64,000 bases of DNA from Saccharomycopsis phalli (Eukaryota > Ascomycota > Saccharomycetes > Ascoideales > Saccharomycopsidaceae). Where the stretch lies: assembly GCA_020342235.1 (NCBI GenBank), contig CP073215.1, positions 1,758,655-1,822,654 on the forward strand, given 5' to 3'. Shown piece after piece: positions 9,929-21,100 of this stretch. The notes below the pieces were generated by a model. That model was given only the letters and a program-made list of their open reading frames with translations. It was not told where the DNA came from and did no database searches. The translations under genes and the position numbers were made by a program. Positions within the stretch are counted from its first letter, which is position 1. Each line of letters begins with the position of its first letter.

Positions 9929-10296
9929 ATTGTTACAATTCACTAATCACAATAGTATTTATGAATTTTTTCACCTATCATTTTTTTACACCCAAAAGTT
10001 TACACACGTGACCAGTATTCAATCCCCATTTTGATTTCATGGGCACTTTGCCAGTCACGCATGAAGCCCGGTAACAACGCACGTGAACATAGCGTGATAC
10101 ACCACGCCACAGTACGGGTCTCAGCTACTGAATTATAAAGAACATAGTATTCCTACTATACTCAAACCAGAGTATACCGTAATCTAACCCAAACCAAAGT
10201 ACACATTCGTAGCTGCTATAAAAGCCATAAAAAAAAAAAAACGTTCTGTTAGCCTGTTGTTTCTTCATTGCATCATTCAACAGACACATAATTGAG
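9929..10296 (-). promoter_or_regulatory. RPS10 promoter with two CACGTG boxes
   Basis: This 368-bp stretch between RPS10 and EDC1 holds CACGTG at 10005-10010 (extended CACGTGACC) and at 10080-10085, plus T- and A-rich tracts. In Candida-type yeasts, ribosomal protein genes are known to be driven by Cbf1 together with Tbf1, and the boxes fit Cbf1. I did not see a clear Tbf1 ACCCTAA site. A run of 12 A bases at about 10231 lies just below the EDC1 3' end. Confidence 0.55.
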
Positions 10297-10950
10297 TCAT
10301 GGCAAGTTTAATTGCTTCTTCAATTCATTAGAAGCCTGCTCGTTCTGACCAACCGCAAGAGGAAGACCTCCATATGGGTACGGTGGATATCCGTAGAAAT
10401 TTGGATGTGGAGGAGGTGGAGGGTACCCGTTGAAAGAGTGGCCAAATGGAGGAAAGAAACCTACCGGAGGTTGATTGTAGTTTGGAATTCCATGTGGTGG
10501 ATTCATATGTGGGGGAGGAAGTTGATTTGGGGGAGGTAAATGATTTGGAGGAGGTTGACTCGCAGGAGATTGATTTGAAGGAGGTTGACTCGCAGGAGGT
10601 TGATTTGAAGGAGGTTGATTCACAGGAGGTTGATTCGAAGGAGCGTTGGAAGACGCAACCAAGTCGTCAAAGGATATCTTTGTGCCCTGCTGTCCAGGAG
10701 GACTGTTTGTAGATCTGAAGCTGGGTTTTGGCAAGTCGCTTAGTTTCGGCGCCGAGCCGTGAAACGACGATCCTGCGTAGGAACCCTCGGTCTTTTTCAG
10801 CTTGTCGTGCTTTTGCTTATTGTGGCTAGTATTGGCTGCTTTGCCACCATTCACCAGTCTCCCCCTTGTTCTTCGCTTGGAGTTAGTCTTTGGGACCAGG
10901 TCGGAGGAGAAATTCACGGGTTTACCATTAGGTAGTACGGGAGTGGACAT
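10297..10950 (-). CDS. EDC1: Edc1-type enhancer of mRNA decapping
   Basis: Edc1/PNRC proteins are short, disordered activators of the Dcp1-Dcp2 decapping enzyme in the cytoplasm. This 217-residue protein has the diagnostic activation and binding module at residues 58-78: a YAG motif (58-60) with nearby Phe63, then LPKPSF (73-78), which corresponds to the Pro-rich ligand of the Dcp1 EVH1 domain. Upstream is a basic RNA-binding-like stretch (KRRTRGR, residues 25-31). Downstream is a Pro/Asn/Gln-rich tract built from a repeated five-residue unit such as NQPPS, followed by aromatic-Pro-Gly sequence. The short C-terminal ELKKQLNL could be helical. The match to yeast EDC1/EDC2 is motif-based, because these proteins diverge elsewhere. 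Confidence 0.78.
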   Translation of the reverse strand: MSTPVLPNGKPVNFSSDLVPKTNSKRRTRGRLVNGGKAANTSHNKQKHDKLKKTEGSYAGSSFHGSAPKLSDLPKPSFRSTNSPPGQQGTKISFDDLVASSNAPSNQPPVNQPPSNQPPASQPPSNQSPASQPPPNHLPPPNQLPPPHMNPPHGIPNYNQPPVGFFPPFGHSFNGYPPPPPHPNFYGYPPYPYGGLPLAVGQNEQASNELKKQLNLP

Positions 10951-11312
10951 GACTTTTTGGGTATTGCTGCTTGTATTCTAACTATGTATCATAGACCAAG
11001 TACTGGGCTTTCCTTGGTTTGTTGGCCAAACGCATAGTCACAGGTTATGTGCCCGTGCTACAGGGTGAGCATAACATTAATCAAACAGTAATATACAACG
11101 GCTAAACTATAAAGCGAACGACACGGGTGACGATAAAAGCAGCAGTAAGAAAGTAACAGGAAGAAACAGAAGTGACCAGTGGCGAAAAGACGGGAGTTGG
11201 GGGTGCGTGAGAAGTCGGAAAGAATGAAAATGAGAAAAATAAAACGAACATGTAGTTGAGGTGGTCGCGTAGTCTGGGTGATTCGTAAAACATAACATCA
11301 GGTGAACCCTGT
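10951..11312. other. Intergenic region upstream of EDC1
   Basis: This holds the EDC1 promoter and the 3' region of the coiled-coil gene. No recognisable binding site, RNA gene or repeat is evident. Short ORFs here overlap the neighbouring genes' ends and are not credible. Confidence 0.5.
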
Positions 11313-12431
11313 CTATCGGCTGCTCAAGCGGTTTTGATTCGCGAGCATACCTGGCTTGACGGTTCTGGCGTCCTGCAAGTCGCACGACGGCTGGATTTCG
11401 TTGATAACTTGCATGGAGATTGGGGAGAAGGACCGCTCGGATCGCTTTGGTTTTATGGAGGAGATTTTTGGGGAGCTGGACAAGACCTTTGGTGGCATGA
11501 CGTAATCCATGTGGGGTTTTTCCAATTCGACTGCAGAGTGGTTTTCCTCGTCACCACACATGTATACCGAGCTTCTGTAGCTCAAAGGCGAGCTGATGTC
11601 GCTTGGAGAAGGCCCTGGCTTTTCTCGTGAGGGACTGAAGTACATGGATAACTGGTGGACGCGCTTTTTGGAGTTGGAAGTGAGCGAACGAACCGACATC
11701 GCCGAGGACGACTTCTTTCGGAGCTCAAGAGCAGATCCGGGGCATGAAATATTGATTGCCGACTTGTTGAGCGATAGGAGACTGCTGCTGGACGATTGCC
11801 GGCAATGCTCGTTTGTCACCTGGCTGTTTAATGTCGACTGAGAGGTCTTGGAGTGAAGATGTGGCACGTCGGTAGGTTCCATGAAGTTGATGGAGTCGAA
11901 TAAGTTGTGAATGAATGATGTTGCGTCCTCCGAGTTGTCGAGATACCCAGGCGCGCCAATCTCCTTGTCTGGGGACTCGGAAAGAGTGGTACACGCGGAA
12001 GAAGCCTTGCTGATGCCATCATGCTCAAAGATGTAGGACGATCGGGACGCCCTACTGCTCTCGGGGACCTGGTACTTTTGTTCATATGTCAAGACGGTGG
12101 CCTTTAACTCTTCCACCTGGTTGATCAATATCTGGTTCTGGCTTTCCTGTAACTTCAACTTTTCCAACAACTCGATGTTGGTCTTTTCGTAAACATGGAT
12201 TAAATCTTCGTCCTCCTCTTGGCACTGATCAAGATCGTCCTCTACGTCTACCTCTTTCTCCAATATCTGCTCGACTGCAGCTAGAGTCTTCTCCAGAGTC
12301 TTCTCATTTAACGATTGGCAAAGAGCCACAACCTGCTCCTTCAAGAGTGCAATTTGCTTATCCTTTAAGGCTATCTGGGAATCCTGGTGGGATCTAAAGA
12401 GTTTTTTGAGCATTGTCAAGGGTATATCCAC
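11313..12431 (-). CDS. Coiled-coil protein with Ser-rich tail, unrecognised
   Basis: I do not recognise this 372-residue protein. Residues 7-120 form a strong coiled coil with regular Leu/Ile spacing and Lys/Glu/Gln content, interrupted by an acidic patch (about 68-80, rich in Asp/Glu). Residues 125-372 are Ser/Thr/Pro-rich with many SP or SSP sites (for example near SPDKE, PSPSDISSP and RSFSP), which suggests phosphorylation by a proline-directed kinase. There is no membrane segment. Such an architecture suits a cytoskeletal, spindle-pole or polarity adaptor, but that is only a guess. A start at Met7 (12413) is possible. The gene is divergent from the large gene-free region to its right. Confidence 0.72.
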   Translation of the reverse strand: MDIPLTMLKKLFRSHQDSQIALKDKQIALLKEQVVALCQSLNEKTLEKTLAAVEQILEKEVDVEDDLDQCQEEDEDLIHVYEKTNIELLEKLKLQESQNQILINQVEELKATVLTYEQKYQVPESSRASRSSYIFEHDGISKASSACTTLSESPDKEIGAPGYLDNSEDATSFIHNLFDSINFMEPTDVPHLHSKTSQSTLNSQVTNEHCRQSSSSSLLSLNKSAINISCPGSALELRKKSSSAMSVRSLTSNSKKRVHQLSMYFSPSREKPGPSPSDISSPLSYRSSVYMCGDEENHSAVELEKPHMDYVMPPKVLSSSPKISSIKPKRSERSFSPISMQVINEIQPSCDLQDARTVKPGMLANQNRLSSR

Positions 12432-15400
12432 GACAGGTTGTGCGCGTTATTAATGAAAGTATATGGTATAGAGAATATCTGCGTGAGGAAAAAGCAGGAG
12501 ATTTACTCATTAATATGGCAATAAGCAAACAAACTTGTAACTCTAAGACATAAAAATTTGTCCAGTAAACAAATAGAGCCGTGGCTGCAGCCCGATTCAG
12601 CAGGGTGAATTCGGGATTTACGCATGCCAAAAGTATACTTGTTTACACCCTGAAGTGTGGTGGCCACGCCGATCCTCATCTGTCAGAAGTCTCGCCGATC
12701 CTTACTATCCAACAAGTACACATTGCTCGCGACTTTGGGCGATACGAAAGAGAAATATCTCTTTACAAGAATTGCCACTTTGTATGTGGATTTGGATTCT
12801 AAGTGGATCTCTGCGAGAACATGCTGCTGCGTGTCACAGCAGAAAAACGTGAAAAGACGCACCAGAATGCCATAATCACAGCCGAGGGAGCTTGTATCTT
12901 GGGAATGTACCAGAAAGAAATGCCGAGTAGTTCCAGGAAATTGCGAAAGGGAAATTGCCAGTGGATGTGACAAATGGTATATCTTTGTAGCCACCGGCCC
13001 ATTCTGATTTGCATGGCTTGTGGAAACGTCGCTTGTCCTCCCAATACTACTGCAATTCGGTATTCACCCAGTAGCCCACCATGCCCCTGGATAGCTTACA
13101 TGTTCTCTTTGCAATTCTGTATGACATGGTGGCACTAGTGCCCAATGCTCAAAAGAGCTATAGTCCGAGACCCGAGACCCTCTTTCTGGGGCCAGCCTTT
13201 GGATCGTGTGCCGCTAGCCTATGATGCTCGTCCCACATGAGCCGCAAGGGCTCGTGACCATAAATGGGTCGGCCAGTAGCCACGCCGAACCAAGGGGGTC
13301 TTTTCTCAGCGGGACTCTCGTGCTAGGGGGTGGGTTTCGTGCGATGTTGTGACATTGGTGGCGTGGGGCATTTTGACTCTGGGTACCTTTGAAAACCGTC
13401 CTGAGGGTCTCTTGCAGCGTAGTGCTTGAGTGGGTTTGCCCAGAAATAACTGGTTTATTGGTTCGTCAGCGTCGCAACAATCGCCGACACGCAAGATCTG
13501 TGGCCAATTCAGCAGTATCTGTAGGAACATAGAGCGTCCAAGCACTGTCGATGCGCGATCTTCTTCAGTTGCAAGTAGTGGATCTGTGATCTCCGTTTAA
13601 AGTTCGATACCGGGTTCAAGGTCACCGTGGTAGATCTTTGGGAGCGTTCGCTTACTGGCAGATTCATTTTCAGACACTCCCTGTAGACAGACCGAGATTC
13701 GGCGTAATACTCAATACATTTCTTCTTTCGTCAACGGTGTCATGCTATTTGCCAACCTCGGTCCCACCGGCAAAACCCAATGGGTAGACAATAAACTACA
13801 TCCACTCGCCAATTATAGAATGCGTACCGTTGGGACTTAGTAGCCCCATCCCGTCGTTTACGTATATAAAGTATCTTAGCTACTACCACAGGCTGATCGT
13901 TGAGCCCGACAATCCACGAAATTCACCAGCACACAAACCTGCTTGACGTCTTGCTGGAATATTCGGATGTCATTTGACTCATTAGTTGATCCATTGGCCA
14001 GTTATGCACTTTACATTTTGTACAACTCTTGGAAAAGATCGAGTCAAACTACCCTACAAATGCAGCCACATGCCCCCCGTCCCTCCTTTGCTCAAGACCA
14101 CCAGCTCCAACTAGTATTCTTTTGAGCTTGTAGATGGTAGCCAAGCTAATTGGGCTGGCCTTATTTTCGCTCTTGGTATGTTAGAAATTAGACTGATGGT
14201 AGAGCAGGATGCTCATTGGCAATCTACATTTTCTGGCTGCAATGGAAGAAAAAGACTCGCCAAGACCAAGCAATGCTCCTCCAATACTGAAGTCCGTTCC
14301 AAATTGTGAAATTAGGCATGCAAGCAACTTCTCCACCGCAAAAAACGGCATTTATTGACCGAGCCAATTCCCGAAACCATCCAAAACAGATTTGAGGCAG
14401 CTTCGAGAAACAATTTGACATTACATACCTATAATTTCATTTTTTTCAATTTTCTCGCTTCTCTACGTAAATTCTGTATCCATCTGTACTGCTTTGAAAC
14501 ACCCATAGTCTCCTCAACATGCCACCAGTAAAATCAGCTATATGCCTCGATATTAGCATAGGCACATATCTTCGTAAATGGGAGTAAGCCGAAGTCAGTG
14601 TTAGCCGAAGCCAGGGTAGGCCGGAGTCTAGCTTCACACAATCGCCACAAGGGCGGTGCCAAAGTCTATTTCAATGTTTGTCGTGTAAAATAATTGCACA
14701 ACAGAAAAAAAAAAGCCCCAATAGCTGCCGCCCTAGTTTAGTACCACCTCACAAGATTATGGAGCATCATGCATTTGATGGTCTAGAACCGTTCGATGTC
14801 AGACCCATGTAACGAGATATATTAGTGAGGTCGATCATGCATTTAAGGAACTCACAAAGCCCATGGCGTAAAGGGCCATAAAACAAAAGGAAATTTATGG
14901 AAAAAATATTGCCTGATGATGCACTTGGTCCCAATAATAGCCGAGTCGATTCTTTTGCGAGCCAGTAAAGTTTACAGGCACTACCGGGATAATTCACCCG
15001 CAGGTATGAATTTTAGCGACGCTAGCTGTTGCATTGGAATACTCAAATTTATCGCATCAGTTAGAACGCAGGTCATTACCGTATCACTCGCTCAGTTTAT
15101 CTGCTATTTTCTTGATTTATTGGGTTTCGATTCAAGACACGTATGCCGGTTGGTGTCTAAGCATGCAGATGGGACAATGGAGTAAAAAGGAGATTGGCTG
15201 TATGTACAAGGCTTTGCTAATAAAAGGTTGGGGCAGGAATTCAGACACATTGCCACTGTAGTAAACATGATCTGGTACCTGTATCGCTTAAGCCACTATA
15301 ATACCATATCCTGACGCCTAGTTCTCTGCGGTATATTATTTGGGCTGAGGGACGTTTCACATTTTCCATCATCGTCCAATCAGATGGCCGGATAGGTTCA

Positions 15401-17382
15401 TCACACTATTTACCACAACAATAGGGGTACTTGATAATGGTGCTACACCCCATTGTGTCTCTCATTTTTTACTCTGACACTTGCTAATAGCTCGGTTCTT
15501 TGTCTAGCAAGTACCCGGCTATTTATATTCCATGTCTGGCTAAACTGAGACCAAATGCCGGAACTCTTTCCGTCCTCTTGTCTTTCTATGGCTGTTTCTG
15601 CATTCATGTTTGCCAATTTTTCCTGTTGACCGGCATGTGTTACCGATTGGCCTACACAGAGCCAGTGTGTTGACATCAATCTCAGGTATGATCAGTTTTG
15701 GTCTGCCACACTGACATTCCAGAAGCATACCCTCGGCTGAATATCATGAGAGACATCATGGAATTATCTGAACATATTCTGTAATTTGTTCTAATTATAT
15801 CCTGCTGATGAATTTTCTTGCAGATGAATTTTTTCGTCAAATGAGGTGATTGCAGCAGGCCCAATATCTGCATTAGAGGCACCAGTGAATGTTGGTCTAT
15901 ATTCGATTTCAAGTACCCTCAAACGTAGAAAATCATATAGATATATTCTGTTCCGGTATCTTATATTACCCTGGTGTAGTAGTAACGTTTGAAAATTCCT
16001 TGATATGGTAGTTAATTCTTGTTCCGTTTGTTGAGTCCAATCCTACCAGAAATCAACTGTTTGGCATCCAGCGGATTAATATTCAGACAAAAAAGTACCA
16101 ATATGGTCTTCATAAACACAGTTTTAGAGGTTCGAAGCAAGAAATGTTTGTGAGAGTTTAGCAATGAATGACTTCCACTCTGTGGACCTTGGCCACCAAA
16201 AAAGGACCGGAATTTGGTGCATCCATTTTACGGCTTCGTGGAAATGTCATTGTCATTAGATTTTTATGGCCTGATTTGAAGTACTCTTAATCCTTTTCCG
16301 CTGGGGCTACCGCTTATCATGTAAGGGAGTAAGCCTCATTGATAGCTGATCACTTACAAAAACTCTACAGTTTCTGAATCTGTTTGAGTTTGCTACATGG
16401 GGCCATTGTGGAAAAGGGCTTATGGATACGAGTGCAGATGTAGTCATTGTAGAGTCAATCCCGTTTAAGGATGTCGTTATTATTGGACGGTCCTTGGTGT
16501 TGACTAAGCACCAGCAGATAATATTCTCGGTAGATGGAAGTAGGGAACAGTAGAAGAACCCACGTGAGGACTTTATTCTGCTACTAAGGAAAGGCGACTT
16601 CATCTTGAGTTATCACTAGTACGTAGAGCTTCCCCACTTGTGACCCAGCGGGTGTCCGATTTCCAGTACGTCTCACGGCATTTTCCGCCTCTTGGTGTCC
16701 GCTGATCAGTTCCGTGTATTGATGATGCCAAGACGCTCCAGCCAGTACATTTTGCGTATCATCCTACTTTGTTTGGCCATGATGTAGACAGCTTGACGTT
16801 GCTAACACTCCTTCACTTGCCAACCAAAGTGGAAAATCCAGCTAAGGCTACCAATACAATGTTTTCGTATACAAAGAATTCTTGAACAAGAATATTCAGC
16901 ACATTCCCAATGTGTTTGAGACTGTGATCCGAGGATACTTGACCGATGGTGCGGAGATCGCTAGAGATATTGAATGTGGAGCTACGTAATCTGTACAGAA
17001 GATGCTTTCTGCAATACTTCAAAAGCAGCAAGCCTGTCAGCATCTTGGTAAGGAAAGGTTTACTTACTGAGTGGGGCCTTGCAATTCTGGTCGCTTTATA
17101 CACTAGACCACTTAAACAGTACAATAGGCCACTTTCTATTCCTATTCTATATTGTAGTTGCCACTATATCTAATTAGCGCATCATCTACCATCCTTACAA
17201 ACGTTCTTACCTTGGACCCAAACATTTGTACCGTGGTTGGTTACTCTGACGTCCGCTTTTGGCTAGGCGGCATACAGCAAAGACACGGCACATTTTGAGG
17301 AATGCAACTGCCCCATGGTACAAAATATATTTATATACCAGGCATGAACTGGAGTTAATCATATCTTACACTGATACGTGAA
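12432..17382. other. Five-kb region without a recognisable gene
   Basis: No ORF here exceeds about 103 codons and none looks like a known protein. Unlike a decayed AT-rich spacer, base composition is mixed, and a block near 13,130-13,650 is GC-rich (two 60-base lines at 13,201-13,320 count about 60% G+C, against roughly 40% in nearby genes). The block contains a perfect 12-bp palindrome GGCACTAGTGCC (13131-13142). No tRNA, rRNA, LTR or LINE signature was found. The region separates the divergent coiled-coil and GPI-protein genes, so it may be a long shared regulatory region or may encode noncoding transcripts. Both are inference. Confidence 0.5.
14584..14631. repeat. Three imperfect 16-bp tandem units
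   Basis: Three adjacent 16-base units share a core of the form GT(A/T)(A/G)GCCG(A/G)AG. They are short and imperfect, and could be a binding-site cluster or chance. They lie in the gene-free region. Confidence 0.5.
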
Positions 17383-17994
17383 ATGAAATATATTATTGTT
17401 GCTGGCTTGGTTTCCGGTATCTCGGCCCTACATGGCGTTGGCGCTCCTGTAGGATTCACCACCTCGGTGGACCCAACACTAGATCAAGACACTACTTCAT
17501 CTAGTATGGACAGTGACACAGACGCAAGCTCCCCAACAGACTCCGCCAGTGCTTCCACCACGAGTTCCATGCCAGCTTCGTCGGCATCTCTGAGCAGCAC
17601 GGTGCACATGCCGCTATCCGAATCTGGATCTACTACTACAAACAAAACAGGCGCAGTTGTCACTGGCACTCCGTCACCAGTCTCATCTTTTCATCCTACG
17701 TCTTTTACCCGAGTTGCTGTCGCTGGTTTTACCAACACCTCTATGCTGAGTTCTCCAAGCTCCAGTTCCAGCAATGTGGTCATGTCCAACCAAGTAAGCT
17801 CAGAGAAACATACAATGTCCGGATCCTCTACCCACATACTTAACCTCTCCTCGTCAAATTCCTTATCACCCTCCTCAACCTCTTCATCCTTTTCGTCCTC
17901 CTCGTCATCTGTCAAGTCTGGTGCTGGCGCCGACAACTTGAAGACAGGAGGCGGTTTTGCTGCTGCCGCAATGTTTGTGCTTGCTCTCATTTAA
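17383..17994 (+). CDS. Small Ser/Thr-rich GPI-anchored cell-wall protein
   Basis: The 203-residue product starts with a secretion signal (MKYIIVAGLVSGISALHG) and continues as a Ser/Thr-dominated stalk suited to O-mannosylation. There is one NKT-type and one NTS-type N-glycosylation site. It ends in a small-residue stretch (SGAGADN) followed by a hydrophobic tail, FAAAAMFVLALI, the pattern of a GPI attachment signal. I see no adhesin domain, so it is probably a wall structural or spacer protein. A TATA-like sequence lies near 17325-17338, about 45-58 bp upstream of the ATG. The upstream intergenic region is unusually long (5 kb), as seen for some heavily regulated surface-protein genes. Confidence 0.8.
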   Translation: MKYIIVAGLVSGISALHGVGAPVGFTTSVDPTLDQDTTSSSMDSDTDASSPTDSASASTTSSMPASSASLSSTVHMPLSESGSTTTNKTGAVVTGTPSPVSSFHPTSFTRVAVAGFTNTSMLSSPSSSSSNVVMSNQVSSEKHTMSGSSTHILNLSSSNSLSPSSTSSSFSSSSSSVKSGAGADNLKTGGGFAAAAMFVLALI

Positions 17995-18128
17995 ATTCAT
18001 TTTCTGTATTACTAAGACTCATATAGCTGCAATATACATGTTATAGGCCGTGTAGATTTTCTGAATGACCCGTGTAGTTGGTGCAAAAAGCACACAAAAA
18101 AATTATCTAGCATCACATTTTCCAGACC

Positions 18129-21100
18129 ATGGACGTTTCCAATCGCACCGAGCAGATCACCAAGAAATTAAGAGGATCAAAAAATATTGACGAGGTTCTT
18201 GAGTTGACTCTTTATTTATTGGAAAATGAAACGCCTTTACCTCAGAAACAGGTGTTTATTCTACACATGTTGGATCACCGACTCAATGGTGACTTGAATT
18301 CAAAAAAGAACATCACCGCTCTGAACCCATTAACTTGGAAGTGTCTTGCACTTCTATTGGACCAGACTCGTTTAAAAATAATCCCCGAATCTCAGAGATT
18401 GGTGATGGTCCAGTTATTTAAGGGCATGAGAGTCGTGGAGTTGGTGACCAACAGCATGAGTCCCCAGCTTGTAGGACCAAGTCTCGAATTCCTACAAACC
18501 ATGATGAATGAGAATTTACTAAATTTATCAAGTAAAAACTCTTCAGGTGCATTGGAAATGTTTTTGTCGGTCTTCCAGCGGTTCTTGGAGACAATAACTA
18601 CGAGTCATGACAAATTTAAATACTGGCTAGGCATATTGGAAAATGTCTACCAGTATTTACTCGCAAATGAATCTATTAATGAGTATTTCAATAAAAGGGA
18701 CTCGCTGAAAAATGGAAACATCAAAGATTTGGTGAAGTTTCACAAAGACAATTCCAAAATCGTCCAGAGAATGTTCTTGGAAAGCAAGTTATTAGGAATA
18801 CTTCTCAATATACTCAGAAATGAGCGCATGGTGTTTCCAGTGAGAATTGTTAATATATTTTTGAAAAATCTGGTGAGCCCTGATGTATCAGACTCGAGCA
18901 AACTCAATTACCAACAGCTTATTGTAAATGTGGCAATGCTTACCGACCAACCCAGACAGAATTTATTGCTATTATACCGGTTCATCTTGGATATTTTTTC
19001 TCGTCAGCAATTCAGCGAAGCAAACCGCATTCTTATCCTCTCCATCCAGGCTATAAGTGACATCACTATTAATGAACTACTTCAAGTGAATATTGAGAAC
19101 TTGATAGAGAACCCTCGGTTGGAAATTTCTTTGAGCCCCGAATATATTACTGAATTGTACCAGCAGGAGCTTATGAAGACTGGAATAGACTACGAGACTT
19201 TTAATGACATGAAAATTACAGACTTTGTGCCACCTGAGAATATTGATTCATTAAACATACAGCTATTAAGACAACTTTTAACCATCGACAATAAATTTCA
19301 TACAAGCAAAAACATTGACAAGTACGGATTCTTTATAGTTGTACTCTATTGGGGCTCTAGTCACATTTCTGAGATATTCCAGCAGTTTTTTAGTTATTTT
19401 TCTCGCAATTCATTGCTATTCATGGAGTTCTTGAACTATTACAAAAAGTTATACACCATTAAGGCGGATTACCAGTTTGACTCCTTGGTGACTTCGAAGT
19501 TGGGTGTTCTTTCGTTACCTCAATTGATCGGCATATACAAGAATCAGGTTTCAGATATAACAGGATCTAATAGTGATGCATGCTTGGCTATGTTGATTGT
19601 GTTCACGAAATACTTGAACTCCAAATCCAGCAACTCTAACATCTTCAGTAGCGCAAATCTACTCAAAGATACGTTCACTACGATATTCCAGCTTGGATTC
19701 GACACTGAATTATACCATGAACTTCTATTTCAGATATATTCTTTCGTTGATAATGAAGATTTTTCTCCAGGCCAATTTACCGGTAAATTCTACGGTCAAT
19801 TATTAACTCTAGAATACATTGAAACATCTGGTGCCAATATTGATATAGACTCAATATTTTCAGACATTTTAAAGTTGATTAAACTGGAAGATCTGCGCGT
19901 TGATGCGATCACACTTTTGTTTCAACGTTTCTTTAATATCATAAGTCAAGCCTCTGGGCAGGTACAAAAAAAATTAGTTCTGAAGCTTTTCAGCTTGGTA
20001 GAGCTTCCAAGCGATATTCTTGACAATAAGCTTATATTTGAGTTTCCATCAGTGTCAAATACCATAATTGAGTACGCCATTAGCCATTTGAAGCTGTGCT
20101 GTACTTGGTTAGAAAAGATTCCGGTACATTGTTTCACCAAGACACAGAAAGTTCAATTATTAAATAAATTAGAAGAGCTTGTTGTCAAGACGGATTGGGT
20201 AAAGCATCATTCACTTGCTATATTGGTAAGACGGTGTATAATCCATATTCTCGCATTTCCTACATTCAACTCAAAGTTGGAAACCAAATCAATGGCGCCT
20301 ATTTTTAAAGGTTTTGAATACTATTCCTGCGCCTCTGAAGACGAATATGAACGCTTACACAGCATTATGAATTTAAATCAAAAGATCGTTACCCAAGTGA
20401 TAGACAGTCATCTTCAGCAGCATGAGGAGAAAACTTCCCAGTCATATATCAAGCAATTAATTATTGAGTTAAAAAAGCCAATAATTGAACTGACATTGAT
20501 CAATTCCGCAATATTCCAGCATATTTCAAACTTCTATACATTTGAGTCTGACTTCCTAGAACTCAAGACTAGTTTTATTGAATATTGTCAAAAGGAACTA
20601 CAAGAAGATCGGACCGCGAAATCTCCATTAATGTACTTGGTAATTAGCAGCACTCTATTTTCGATCACTGACAAATGCACATGGATCAGTCCGAAAGTTT
20701 TTGATTTTGAGTCGCCTGAAATTGAGCGCCAACTCCTTTTAAGACTCCAGGTGGCCCAATTTCTGATATATTCAAGTGCGATTTCTACATGCAACTACCT
20801 TTCGTTCCTCGCAAAAGCATATGATTTAATAAAAAGAGTTACCGGCTCCTCAGAGGACGTTCTAGTGACTTTGGAACGGAGCGTGTTCAAATTCTACGAG
20901 CGATCTGAAGAAAAAGACGTTGTATTTTGTTATGCCTTTTTGCTTCATTCCTTAGATTCGCAAGACTCGGACTCTTTGATACAGTTAATGATGGTATTTC
21001 TCAAAATCTTCAAAGACAAAAAATATGAAACTATAGACATGAGAAAAGTCCTCACTCGAACCTTGTCAAGAGTTCTCATGGAGACAAATAATAGCATGAT

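Noticed and set aside
13600-13640. Possible tRNA T-arm (GGGTTCAAGGTC)
   Set aside because: No acceptor, D-arm or anticodon arm can be folded around it.
12432-17382. Centromere candidate (large ORF-free region)
   Set aside because: Centromeres of related yeasts lie in GC-poor troughs or inverted repeats. This region has mixed to high GC and no large inverted repeat by eye, and it is within 52 kb of a telomere.
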